Origin: Bosea sp. F3-2
GTDB lineage: Bacteria > Pseudomonadota > Alphaproteobacteria > Rhizobiales > Beijerinckiaceae
NCBI RefSeq assembly: GCF_008253865.1
Contig: NZ_CP042331.1
Location: 806,001-870,000, forward strand
DNA: 64,000 nt
Direction of reading: 5' to 3'
Position numbers and translations under genes: made by a program. The notes under the pieces were generated by a model. It did not search any database and was not told where the DNA came from. It worked only from the letters and a program-made list of their open reading frames with translations. How positions within the stretch are numbered: position 1 is the first letter of the stretch; the number at the start of each line of letters is the position of its first letter. Of the stretch, positions 15,944-27,874 are shown in pieces.

Positions 15944-17944
15944 ATGCGGTTGCGAATTCTGGGCGGATTGGATTTCACGTCGGCCGGCGGCGAGCCCACG
16001 CAGGACGTGACCCGCCAGACGCGGCTTCTGCTGGCGTGTCTCGCATTGGCTGGAGCCAGGGGTCTCAGCCGAGCCGAGTTATGCGCGCTGTTCTGGCCGG
16101 ACCGCCCGTCCGCGCAAGCGCGCAGCAGCCTGCGCCAGGCGCTCGCCGCCATCAGGAAAGCGCTCACCAGCGCTCCCGGCGATGCCGATGCGATATCACT
16201 GCAAAGCGATCTGGACATCGTGAAACTGGTGGCCAACCCCACGACCGTGGATGTCTTTGCATTCCGTCACGGCGTGAAGCAGGACGGTCGCGAGGGTTGG
16301 ATCGTCGCGGCGAACGCCTATCGGGGCGAATTACTTGCTGGCGTCGAGGTGCCGGACGATATCGAGGAATTCCTGACACCGCATCGCCGGGGTCTCAGCG
16401 CTCAGGCGCAAGCGGTTGTCGAGGGCCTGAGCAAGATCGATGATGCTGATGGCGAAGCGCTGAGCGCTGCCCAAGCGCTCGCGGAGCGCGTGCTTCAGTC
16501 CATCCCCGCATCGGAGGAGGCGCATCGTGCGCTGATGCGCATCCATTTTCGGCGAGGCCGGACGAACGCAGCGCTGCGGCAGTTCGAGCAGTGCAGGGAA
16601 GCCCTGCGACGGGAGCTGCAGGCCGAGCCGGACGGGGAAACCAGGCAACTTCTTGGTTCCATTCAGTCATCCGTCAACGACAAGCATGACAAGCCCCGGC
16701 GAGCCGAAGCCGGCGAGCCAGAAGCGAATGGGACGGCAAACCTCATGATCAGCGGGCCGTCTGTCGCGATCATGCCGTTCGATAATCTCGGTGACGCCGC
16801 CGACGAGTATTTCGCGGATGGTGTGGTTGAGGAGATCACGGCGGCGCTTTCGCGCATTCGCGATTTCTTCGTCATCGCGCGACAGTCGGCGTTCACATTC
16901 AAAGGCCGTTTTGTTGACGTGAAGGAAGTTGGACTCGCGCTTGGGGTTGCCTATTTGGTTGAAGGCACGGTGCGACGGGGTGGTGATCGGCTGAGGATCT
17001 CCGTGCAGCTTGTCGACACGCTCACGCGAACGCAGTTGTGGTCTGAGCGGTACGAGGGCGCGACCGCCGAAATCTTCGAGTTCCAAGACCAGATCGCGAC
17101 GCAAGTCGCCGGAGCGCTCAAGCCGGCGATCCGGGGAGCAGAGATCGAGGCCGCGCTGCGAAAGCCGCCGGCGAGCCTGCGGGCCTATGATCTGGTGATG
17201 CGCGCCTTTCCGAAGCTGTGGGGCCAGAACGCTGCAGCCATTGAGGAAGCCATCCCGTTGTTGACGGACGCACTTGGGATCGACCCGAAATATGGGCGGG
17301 CCCACGCCTTGCTCGCCTGGTGCCATACGCTCAAAGTCACCTATCTCTGGACCTCGGAACCCGACCGCGAACTGGAGGCCGCACGGCGCGCGATCGCAGC
17401 GACGGCCGGCCTGATCGACAATGACCCGACGGCGTTGACCGCGGCAGGCGCCGCTACCAGCTTCTGTGGCGACCAGGAGGGGGCATCTGCGCTGATCGAG
17501 CGAGCGCTCGCCCTTGATCCAAACAACGCCTGGGCATGGGCGCGCTGGGGGTGGAACGGCATCTACCGCGGACAGCCAGCGTTGGCGCTGGAACGGTTCG
17601 AGAAAGCGATGAAGCTCAGCCCACTCGATCCCTTCGCTTTCAACACCAGGATGGGCATGGCAGCCGCGCTGGCTCGTTCGGGTCGCCTAGAGGAAGCTGT
17701 CGCCATTGGGAAGGACGTTACCAGGAAGCACCCCGACGTCACCTGGGTCCACCGGCAGCTCGCTGCCTGGGCGGCAATGGCTGGCGATATCGAAACCGCG
17801 CGTGCGGCGGCACGCAAGCTGCTGGCAGCGAACCCCGAATTCACGATCAGGCGCTACTTGGCGATTCCGGCATTTCAGGACATGCCCGAATATTTCAACC
17901 AAATGGCGCAAGGACTGCGGGACGCCGGGCTACCGGAGAGCTGA
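15944..17944 (+). CDS. BTAD/SARP-type transcriptional regulator with TolB-like and TPR domains
   Basis: 666 residues. Domains in order: winged-helix DNA-binding (LRILGGLDF ... LSRAELCALFWPDR), bacterial transcriptional activator domain to about residue 235, a linker, then a TolB/FlgO-like domain (SVAIMPFDNLGDAADEYFADGVVEEITAAL) as seen beside adenylate cyclase-like proteins, and C-terminal tetratricopeptide repeats (IERALALDPNNAWAWARWGW and following). No cyclase catalytic domain is present and no membrane helix stands out. ATG at 15944 with GAGGTG upstream is chosen; the frame is open 62 codons further upstream. Target genes are unknown. Confidence 0.85.
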   Translation: MRLRILGGLDFTSAGGEPTQDVTRQTRLLLACLALAGARGLSRAELCALFWPDRPSAQARSSLRQALAAIRKALTSAPGDADAISLQSDLDIVKLVANPTTVDVFAFRHGVKQDGREGWIVAANAYRGELLAGVEVPDDIEEFLTPHRRGLSAQAQAVVEGLSKIDDADGEALSAAQALAERVLQSIPASEEAHRALMRIHFRRGRTNAALRQFEQCREALRRELQAEPDGETRQLLGSIQSSVNDKHDKPRRAEAGEPEANGTANLMISGPSVAIMPFDNLGDAADEYFADGVVEEITAALSRIRDFFVIARQSAFTFKGRFVDVKEVGLALGVAYLVEGTVRRGGDRLRISVQLVDTLTRTQLWSERYEGATAEIFEFQDQIATQVAGALKPAIRGAEIEAALRKPPASLRAYDLVMRAFPKLWGQNAAAIEEAIPLLTDALGIDPKYGRAHALLAWCHTLKVTYLWTSEPDRELEAARRAIAATAGLIDNDPTALTAAGAATSFCGDQEGASALIERALALDPNNAWAWARWGWNGIYRGQPALALERFEKAMKLSPLDPFAFNTRMGMAAALARSGRLEEAVAIGKDVTRKHPDVTWVHRQLAAWAAMAGDIETARAAARKLLAANPEFTIRRYLAIPAFQDMPEYFNQMAQGLRDAGLPES

Positions 17945-18131
17945 GACGCCAAATCAGCTTCAACGCGGATCTGTGCCGCGGGCAACCTCTGCCTTATTCG
18001 AACTCATCGCCCTCGTCGCCGTCACTTGTGGCGCGCAGCAGACCTCGCGGCGCGACTCCGACAATGTCGGCTTCCCACCGACCCCAACTGGACATTCACG
18101 ACGTCGGACGCCTGGAATCCCAACGCCGAAT

Positions 18132-18162
18132 AGAAAACCCGGCAGGCCGAAGCCCGCCGGGT
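18132..18162 (-). terminator. Rho-independent terminator of bioY
   Basis: Read on the minus strand: an 11-bp stem ACCCGGCGGGC / GCCTGCCGGGT (one G-T type mismatch) with a TTCG tetraloop, followed by TTTTCT. It lies about 30 bases after the bioY stop codon. Confidence 0.8.
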
Positions 18163-18189
18163 CGTGAATTGAGAGCCGTTCGCTCAGGC

Positions 18190-18756
18190 TCAGCCGCGCG
18201 GCGCGAAGGCCTTGAGCGTCGCGGCGGCAAGGGCCGACTTCAGGATGGCGCCGAGGATGAAGGGCGTCGCGCCGACGGCGATCGCCTTGGGTAGGCCGAT
18301 GAGGACGGCGAGCCAGGCCACGCCGACCACCAGGCAGAGCGCATTGCCGGCCAGCATCGCAGCGAAGGCGAGCCCGACGCGGCTGCCGTTCCAGCCGCGC
18401 TGGGCGAGCCCGCCGGTGAGCGCCGCGGCGAAGGGGAAGGCCAGCAGGTAGCCGGCCGTCGGGCCGGCGAAATAGGCCGCGCCGCCGGCGGCACCGGCAA
18501 GGACCGGCAGCCCGACGAAGCCCTGCAGCAGCCAGGCGATCACGGTGACGGCGCCGAGCCGCCAGCCATAGAGCGCGCCGATCAGCGTCACGGCGAAGGT
18601 CTGCATCGTCATCGGCACCGGGTACATCGGCACCTTGATCTGCGAGGACAGCGCCAGCAGCAGGCTGCCGACGATCACGGCGCCGGCCTGCCAGGCGAGC
18701 GAGCGGCTTTCCAGCCGCAGCGGGCTGAAGGATCGGCTGAGGGCAAGATCGGTCAT
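18190..18756 (-). CDS. bioY: biotin transporter BioY
   Basis: 188 residues, about six membrane helices. Signature segments of BioY, the substrate-binding S component of the biotin ECF transporter: IKVPMYPVPMTMQTFAVTLIGALYG, GLPVLAGAAGG and GPTAGYLLAFPFAA. GGAG lies 7 bases before the ATG; a GTG two codons earlier is an alternative. No EcfA or EcfT gene is nearby, as in other bacteria where BioY works alone or with a shared module. A perfect BioR box is located 25 bases upstream of the start codon and bioR is the next gene, so repression by BioR when biotin is plentiful is very likely. Confidence 0.95.
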   Translation of the reverse strand: MTDLALSRSFSPLRLESRSLAWQAGAVIVGSLLLALSSQIKVPMYPVPMTMQTFAVTLIGALYGWRLGAVTVIAWLLQGFVGLPVLAGAAGGAAYFAGPTAGYLLAFPFAAALTGGLAQRGWNGSRVGLAFAAMLAGNALCLVVGVAWLAVLIGLPKAIAVGATPFILGAILKSALAAATLKAFAPRG

Positions 18757-18780
18757 GGTCACTCCTTCATCGCGGCCAAA

Positions 18781-18790
18781 TTATCTATAA
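18781..18790. promoter_or_regulatory. BioR operator upstream of bioY
   Basis: TTATCTATAA matches the reported BioR site consensus TTATMKATAA exactly. It is 25 bases upstream of the bioY start, where a bound repressor would cover the promoter or transcription start. Confidence 0.85.
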
Positions 18791-18885
18791 TTCTGACCTT
18801 TGATCTATGACAAAACTCATATCGCGGTTGAAAAGGCAAGTCGCACTCCCCGCACCAGCAACCAACTCCAGCTAATTTTCACGAG

Positions 18886-18991
18886 CGTCATTCCGGCCGC
18901 AGCGAAGCGGAGCGCCGGAATCCATCGTGGGGCACTGCGCTCTACGATGGATTCCGGAGCGGCGCCGCCTACGCGGCTTGTCCGGAATGAC
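18886..18991. repeat. palindromic repeat, CGTCATTCCGG/GGATTCCG family, copy 1
   Basis: Ends CGTCATTCCGGCCGC and GTCCGGAATGACG are inverted; the inner GGAATCCATCG and CGATGGATTCC pair as well. A shorter relative lies at 48814-48878. It fills most of the 333-base gap between bioY and bioR. Confidence 0.8.
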
Positions 18992-19089
18992 GGCACGGGG
19001 ATGGTTCGGTTTCGATCAAGGCAGGACCCGGCGATTCGGAAGCCCGGGGTCGTCGTCGAGTTCCCCAGCGCACTCGACGGGCCACGACA

Positions 19090-19758
19090 TCAGCCGACGA
19101 TCGCGAAGGCCCCGCGCGTCGCGCCGGAGGCCATTCTGACGGGCCGCTCGCCGATCCACTGGGCATGCCGCGCCAGCGTCGCCGTCGCGGTTTCCAGGTC
19201 GCCGCTGCGCAGCGCGTTGAGGATGGTGCGGTGGTCGTGATCGGTGCGGGCTTCCCATTCCGAGCGCCAGGCCGAGAACAGGAAGCGCGCGCTCGCCGCG
19301 TGCAGATCGTCGATCGTCGCGAGCAGGCGCTTCATGCCGCAGGGCGCGACCAGCGTGCGGTGGAAGCGGCGATTCGCCTCCTCCCAGGCGCGGACATCGG
19401 TGGCCGCGTCGCAATCGCGGCGGGCCTGCTCGGCCTGGTCGAGAATGGCGGCAGTGAGATGCGGCGCGGCATGCCGCAGCGCCAGCACCTCCAGCGCTGC
19501 GCGCATCGCGGCGACTTCCTTCACCTCCGACAGGTCGAAGGAGGCGACGCGGACGCCGCGGCGCGGCTGGCTGATCGCCAGACCCTGCGCCTCCAGCCGG
19601 CGGAAGGCCTCCCGCACCGGGACATGGCTCGTCGCGAACTCCTCCGCGATGTGGTCCTGGCGCAGCCGCGCCCCTGGCTCGATCGTTCCGGCGATGATCC
19701 GTTCGGCCAGGGCCCTGGCTATGCGGACGGCGATGGTATCTTCGGCAGGCTTCGTCAT
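19090..19758 (-). CDS. bioR: GntR-family (FCD) biotin repressor BioR
   Basis: 222 residues. An N-terminal GntR winged helix (AERIIAGTIEPGARLRQDHIAEEF, HVPVREAFRRLEAQGL) is followed by an all-helical FCD ligand domain containing the metal-binding type residues in FHRTLV and DHDHRTIL. Assignment to BioR rests on context: adjacent bioY on the same strand, and perfect BioR boxes before both bioY and this gene. BioR of Brucella and Agrobacterium represses biotin genes. Its own box starts 4 bases before the start codon, so autorepression is likely. Confidence 0.88.
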   Translation of the reverse strand: MTKPAEDTIAVRIARALAERIIAGTIEPGARLRQDHIAEEFATSHVPVREAFRRLEAQGLAISQPRRGVRVASFDLSEVKEVAAMRAALEVLALRHAAPHLTAAILDQAEQARRDCDAATDVRAWEEANRRFHRTLVAPCGMKRLLATIDDLHAASARFLFSAWRSEWEARTDHDHRTILNALRSGDLETATATLARHAQWIGERPVRMASGATRGAFAIVG

Positions 19759-19761
19759 GAT

Positions 19762-19771
19762 TTATAGATAA
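19762..19771. promoter_or_regulatory. BioR operator upstream of bioR
   Basis: TTATAGATAA also fits TTATMKATAA. It lies 4-13 bases before the bioR ATG, where a ribosome-binding site would normally be, so binding could block the earliest transcribed region. No Shine-Dalgarno sequence is visible here, and the transcript may be leaderless. Confidence 0.8.
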
Positions 19772-19942
19772 TTCACCCGCGCGCCGGTGTCGATTGCGAT
19801 CGGCCGGATCCTCCCTACATGAACCCCTCGCCGCTGCTGACGTTTTCTGTCAGGACGACGGCAGCAGCCGGCGCGGCTGCGTGCTATTCATGCCGGGCAG
19901 ATCGTCGCGAGGCTGGAACGGCCCGGCATTTGCCCTATCTCA

Positions 19943-20205
19943 AGAGGCTAGTATGAGCCATGGGAGTGATTTGACGCAGGCGATTTTGCGCGAATGCAAA
20001 GAGTTCGAGGACGCAAGCCTTTCGGCTTGCTACGAAGAACGACACAGCAGTCGCACAAAAGCGCCGCGCCCTGCGGGTGAGGTGAAAACGGGGGAGCTGC
20101 AGCGTCGCATCGCTTGCCGATACGGGCGTATCGGCGGCGCAATGCTCCTCCCATCTCCCCCGTTTTGACCTCATCAAATCGCTTCCATGGCTCATACTAG
20201 CCTCT
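19943..20205. mobile_element. MITE-like element with 34-bp terminal inverted repeats
   Basis: A 263-bp element bounded by 34-bp inverted repeats (19943-19976 and 20172-20205) that differ at only 3 positions; they start AGAGGCTAGTATGAGCCATG. A second inner pair, GAGGTGAAAACGGGGGAG and its complement with one mismatch (20079-20096 / 20155-20172), and a small hairpin GCCGATACGGGCGTATCGGC lie inside. No transposase is encoded and no obvious target duplication is seen. The element ends 26 bases before uvrA and so lies in its leader or promoter region. Confidence 0.7.
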
Positions 20206-20231
20206 AGGCCTTCATCGCAACGGACGCCCCG

Positions 20232-23201
<2,970 letters not shown>

Positions 23202-23334
23202 CGGCAACAGCCGAAGTTGGGCAATGGCCGAAAAGCAGACCTTCGCGCCCAAGACTCCGAAGATCGGATGCTCCAGGTTCATGCCGCTGATCGACATGCT
23301 CTGAGCGGCTCTGTTGGCAGGCGATTTCTGCCAG

Positions 23335-24117
23335 TCAAGCCGTCGGGATCGTCCCCCCATCGACAACGAACTCGGTCCCACTGATCGAGCTGGCGCGCGG
23401 CGAGACAAGGAACGCGATGAGGTCGGCGACCTCCGGAGGCTTCGCCGGCCGGCCTAGAGGTATGCCGCCCAGGCTTTTCATGATGATCTGCTTGCCGCCC
23501 TCGTAGTCGGTGCCGGCCTGCGCGGCCAGACGCTCGGCGAGAGCGACCGCGGCCTCCGTTTCGATCCAGCCGGGGGAGACGCGCACCACGCGGACCCCCT
23601 TCGGCGTCACCTCCTTCGACAGGCTCTTGCTGTAGGTTGAAAGTGCTGCCTTCGCCGCTGCATAGGCGGTCGTCGACTCGGGCAGCGGCAGGACATGCTG
23701 GATCGATGTGACGTGCACGACAACACCCGTCCCTTGCGCGATCATCGACGGCAGCAGCGCCCGGTCCAGCCGAACGGCCGGCATCAGATTGAGGTTCAAT
23801 TCCTTCTGCCATTGTTGATCGTCCAGAGCGGCGAAACCGCCGGGCGGCGCGCTCGATCCGCCTAAGACATGGACGATGATATCGATCCCTCCCAGGCGGT
23901 CGAGCACCCCCTTGACCACCAGCGCGCACCCTTCGGCCGTGGTGATGTCGGAGGCAATGTAATGGAGATGATCCGAGGAGGATTCGGGCACGCGGCGCGC
24001 CGTCGCCACCACCCGCACGCCCGTTTCCCGAAGGACCGAGACAACGGCGGCCCCGAGGCCTTTCGTGCCGCCCGTAACGAGGGCGCGGCGCCCCTTCAAA
24101 TCGAGATCGAAGCTCAT
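23335..24117 (-). CDS. short-chain dehydrogenase/reductase
   Basis: 260 residues with the classical SDR fold: nucleotide site TGGTKGLGAA near residue 16, catalytic Ser in HVTSIQHV, and YAAAK (Tyr and Lys of the catalytic triad). The C-terminal RASSISGTEFVVDGG is the usual family ending. The substrate is unknown. The ATG overlaps the stop of the NTF2-like gene as ATGA, so both form an operon, probably controlled by the divergent HxlR-type regulator. Confidence 0.9.
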   Translation of the reverse strand: MSFDLDLKGRRALVTGGTKGLGAAVVSVLRETGVRVVATARRVPESSSDHLHYIASDITTAEGCALVVKGVLDRLGGIDIIVHVLGGSSAPPGGFAALDDQQWQKELNLNLMPAVRLDRALLPSMIAQGTGVVVHVTSIQHVLPLPESTTAYAAAKAALSTYSKSLSKEVTPKGVRVVRVSPGWIETEAAVALAERLAAQAGTDYEGGKQIIMKSLGGIPLGRPAKPPEVADLIAFLVSPRASSISGTEFVVDGGTIPTA

Positions 24118-24440
24118 GGTGCAATCTCCAGCGAGACGATCGCATCGCCTTCGATGACGAAGACGAAACGCAGATCGACAGGGCTGCCGGGGAAGTTGCC
24201 GGTCAAATGGCTCGTCACGATCGTTCGTTCGCCTTCGGTGGCGATCGCGACAGGCTCCACGACGTAGCTGTATTGCGACGAGGCTTCCGCCTTCCAGCAA
24301 CGGATCGCGTCACGACCGGTGTAGGTCCGGCGTTCGTCGATGACAGTGGCATTCTCGGCGAAACAGCGGGCGACCGCTTCGCCATCCTTTCGATCGGCGG
24401 CGAAGTAATCCGCGATCGGCTTCGGGAGGGTGATGGACAT
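24114..24440 (-). CDS. NTF2-like (SnoaL/DUF4440-type) protein
   Basis: 108 residues with the cone-shaped NTF2 fold pattern: IADYFAADRKDGEAVARCFAENATVIDE at the start, an RDAIRCW helix and a beta-rich C-terminus. Such proteins are small-molecule-binding or isomerase-like partners and often accompany SDR enzymes. It is translationally coupled to the SDR gene downstream. The specific function is unknown. Confidence 0.82.
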   Translation of the reverse strand: MSITLPKPIADYFAADRKDGEAVARCFAENATVIDERRTYTGRDAIRCWKAEASSQYSYVVEPVAIATEGERTIVTSHLTGNFPGSPVDLRFVFVIEGDAIVSLEIAP

Positions 24441-24492
24441 CGGGCATCTCCGGCTTGTTGCTTGCGCATGGAGATCGACCTAGACTCCCCGA

Positions 24493-24912
24493 ATGACAAG
24501 TACGCACGAAAAAGTAAGGTACAAACCTGAAGGTAAGCCGCATGGCCATACGCGGGAAACGGCGGCGGAAGGCGTCGAGAGAGCGCTGAAGCTGCTGGAG
24601 GGACGCTGGAAGCTCGTGATCCTGTTCCATCTCTTCGGCGGACGGATCCTGCGCTTCTCCGATCTCGAACGGGCAATCCCCGCTGTCTCCCAGAAAATGT
24701 TGATCCAGCAGCTCCGACAGATGGAACAAGACGGCATCGTCCGCCGCATCGTGCACCATCAGGTGCCGCCCAAGGTCGAGTACGGGCTGAGCGAATGGGG
24801 ACAGGCTCTCTGCCCCGCTCTCGACGCCCTCCTGACATGGGCCGCTCTGCGCGAGGACATCCGGCCATCGGGCGGAGCTTCCTCGCCTGCGAATCCGGTA
24901 GATCAGGCATAG
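24493..24912 (+). CDS. HxlR-family transcriptional regulator
   Basis: 139 residues; the HxlR winged helix spans about residues 25-120: ALKLLEGRWKLVILFHL, RFSDLERAIPAVSQKMLIQQLRQMEQDGIVRR, KVEYGLSEWGQAL. HxlR proteins answer to aldehydes, quinones or other electrophiles. No N-terminal redox Cys is present; the only Cys is in ALCPALD. It is divergent from the NTF2-like/SDR pair with 52 bases between starts, so it most likely controls that pair and itself. Confidence 0.9.
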   Translation: MTSTHEKVRYKPEGKPHGHTRETAAEGVERALKLLEGRWKLVILFHLFGGRILRFSDLERAIPAVSQKMLIQQLRQMEQDGIVRRIVHHQVPPKVEYGLSEWGQALCPALDALLTWAALREDIRPSGGASSPANPVDQA

Positions 24913-25144
24913 GCGGTCGCTTCGGTATCGTCGCCGTTCCGATGCCTTGCGAAGGCGCGCGCCGGACGGCCCACACTCTTCCAAGCTCGCAGAAGCTGTG
25001 TTGGAACTACCCAGACGTGCCTTGGCTTCGGCAGCGCTGGTGCTGCCGACTGGCTCGCTTCGGCCGAGCGCCAAGAACGGACGCTGCATCATCGTACAAC
25101 GACGGACGTCGGCTTTGCGCCCCAAGGCCTTACCGTGAACACGG

Positions 25145-25324
25145 CTAACGGAGCTTGGCGATCCCAATGCCATCGAGTTTGGCGCGGTCTTTGATGGATT
25201 CTTCGCTGCGGGTCATCGCTTTCGAAATCGCCTTCAGTGCCATGCCCTTCTTGGCGAGCAACTTTAGCTTCTCAAGTTCCTCATATGTCCAGGGTTGGCG
25301 ATGCCGTTCAAATCGCTCGGTCAC
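25145..25324 (-). CDS. short Myb/SANT-like helix-turn-helix protein
   Basis: A 59-residue frame with GTG start and GGAG 6 bases upstream. It reads PWTYEELEKLKLLAKKGMAL followed by KAISKAMTRSEESIKDRAKL: three helices with the Trp and spacing of a Myb/SANT-like DNA-binding unit, and a basic pI. Similar orphan short proteins are common in this bacterial order. The surrounding 900 bases carry no recognised gene and have lower coding quality. The role is unknown. Confidence 0.65.
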   Translation of the reverse strand: MTERFERHRQPWTYEELEKLKLLAKKGMALKAISKAMTRSEESIKDRAKLDGIGIAKLR

Positions 25325-26023
25325 AATCTGCTCCTGCTCTGCCGGGACATCTCCAGCATTCGCGCCATCTATAGCAGTGATAGCGACGAATTTGGCCGCA
25401 CGTACAGATGGGTGCCGAGCCCATCCGGGCGCTCGGCGCCACTTTGTGCATTGGCCTGCGTGCCAACCACATTGCCCGAAAGCAGACTCCCCAGCCGTCG
25501 GGAATGGGCCAGTGTCGGAACCGGCTCGCTAAACTTATCCCCGCCCCTCATCACCGGCCCTATCCTGCCCTCGCCCATCACCCAAACGGGGCGGCCGTCC
25601 GGAGGTATGCTGGAGGTTGGGTGAGGGTCGGCGCCTGCGGGCGGGGGTTACGCCCCGCTCCCGGGAGGCTTCGGGGCACCGCCCTGGGGACACTACGGTC
25701 CCTGTGCGAGGAGCTCGCTGGAAGGCTCGGCCGGTGACGGTGAGGCAAGGCGACGACGCGACGTTCCCGATGAGGGGAACTGGCGTCCAAGCCCGCTCAT
25801 CCTGAACCGCCCCGCCCGATAAGCGCGGCCCGGAGTCCGAAATCGCCGGAGGCGGAGCGCCACGGGGCGTGCGACGGGTGGCTCAACCCCGCCGCGCCGC
25901 AGCCTGGCTCAACGGTTGCGGATCTCCCTCGCGCCTCGCGGCGCTCCGCCAGCCCCGCTCGTTCCCGCCGCGCGTCAGCGCGGGCGGATGATCCTGCGTG
26001 CCTGTCCCGACCGGAGCCCCGCC
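25325..26023. other. gene-free 699-bp gap with several hairpins
   Basis: No reading frame here looks coding. From about 25578 to 25790 there is a series of short inverted repeats: CACCCAA/TTGGGTG, GCGGGG/CCCCGC, GGGAC/GTCCC, TTCCC/GGGAA. The stretch AACTTATCCCCGCCCCTC near 25530 resembles one at 27833. This may be degraded palindromic repeat material or a structured RNA; nothing known was recognised. Confidence 0.5.
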
Positions 26024-26350
26024 ATGCCGAAACGCCAAAACCCCTTCGCCGATATCCCGCCGATCACCGATTTCGAGAGCTGCCAGAAGGCGCGGCCGCT
26101 GATCCTGCAGCGTCTCGGCGATGTCATCGGCGTCTGGCGCGGCTGCGAGAACAGAGCCTGCATCCGGGCGCGGAGCTGCCGGCGCGGCGATGGGGCGTGC
26201 CTCACCGCCTTCATGCAGGCGGTGCCGGACGAGGAGCGCCGGTTGTTCCGCTATGCGCTGGAACACCGAAGCAGCGGCCTCGAGCCCGGCGAGGCGTTTG
26301 AGCGGGCGCAGGCTCGCGTCGCGGAGGAGATAGCCCGGTTCGGGGAGTGA
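26024..26350 (+). CDS. conserved hypothetical protein with Cys cluster
   Basis: 108 residues, no signal peptide or membrane helix. Five cysteines, four of them in a regular cluster, C41-x4-C46-x5-C52-x6-C59 within WRGCENRACIRARSC, suggest a metal-binding knuckle. CGGAG lies 7 bases before the ATG. The frame is open upstream to 25916, with another ATG at 25988. No function is known to me; the neighbours give no clue. Confidence 0.65.
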   Translation: MPKRQNPFADIPPITDFESCQKARPLILQRLGDVIGVWRGCENRACIRARSCRRGDGACLTAFMQAVPDEERRLFRYALEHRSSGLEPGEAFERAQARVAEEIARFGE

Positions 26351-26387
26351 GGGGGCGCTGCCCTTACAGAACCACGCGCGGGAACCC

Positions 26388-26537
26388 CTCCCCCTCGTGG
26401 GGAGGGGATAGGGGTGGAGGGCGGAAAGTCGGAGCGAACTCGCCAGTAAATGGACCGACTCGCTTCTACGAGCAGCCTTGCACCCTGTCGCACGCCCCCC
26501 ATCCCCATACCCTTCCCCACGAGGGGGAAGGGAGGAG
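26388..26537. repeat. palindromic repeat, CCCTCCCCCTCGTGGGGAGGG family
   Basis: Left part CCCCTCCCCCTCGTGGGGAGG and AGGGGTGG, right part CCATCCCCATACCC and CCTTCCCCACGAGGGGGAAGG are inverted relatives, so the 150-bp unit can form a large imperfect hairpin between two genes. It overlaps no coding region. Confidence 0.7.
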
Positions 26538-26554
26538 CCAGCACTGGACCGACG

Positions 26555-27595
<1,041 letters not shown>

Positions 27596-27683
27596 GGCGC
27601 GCACTCCTTTGCTCGACAGCCGTGTCATGGGGCACCGCTGCTGGCATCGTCAATTGCGGGGCGTCGCGGGTCGCCTGCATCCC

Positions 27684-27816
27684 CGTCATGCTCGGGCTTG
27701 TCCCGAGCATCCACGTCTTGCGGCGCCCAGGGCGAGCGCCAGCCAATGACGAAGGCCGCGCGCGGTCGTTCCGGCGCAAAGACGTGGATGGTCGCCACAA
27801 GGGCGACCATGACGGG
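27684..27816. repeat. palindromic repeat, GTCATGCTCGGGC/GACGTGGATGG family, copy 1
   Basis: The unit opens CGTCATGCTCGGGCTTGTCCCGAGCATCC and closes GACGTGGATGGTCGCC...GACCATGACGG; outer ends are inverted and each half has its own hairpin. A second copy is located between sufC and sufB at 54106-54193. It fills the gap between the dehydrogenase and the MBL hydrolase. Confidence 0.85.
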
Positions 27817-27874
27817 GACGGTTCCCGCACTGAACTTATCCCCGTCCCTTCGCGCCTCCCCTATCCTCGGTCGT

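Noticed and set aside
15139..16242. 367-codon frame spanning the repeats upstream of the BTAD regulator
   Set aside because: It runs through two palindromic repeats and the DUF1127 and BTAD genes in the opposite or another frame; no domain.
19954..20168. short frame inside the MITE-like element
   Set aside because: It is built from the terminal and inner inverted repeats; similar translations arise from both strands, so it is not counted as a gene.
25617..25805. short frames on both strands in the hairpin-rich gap
   Set aside because: They are Arg/Pro-rich with no ribosome site or domain and come from repeat-like sequence.
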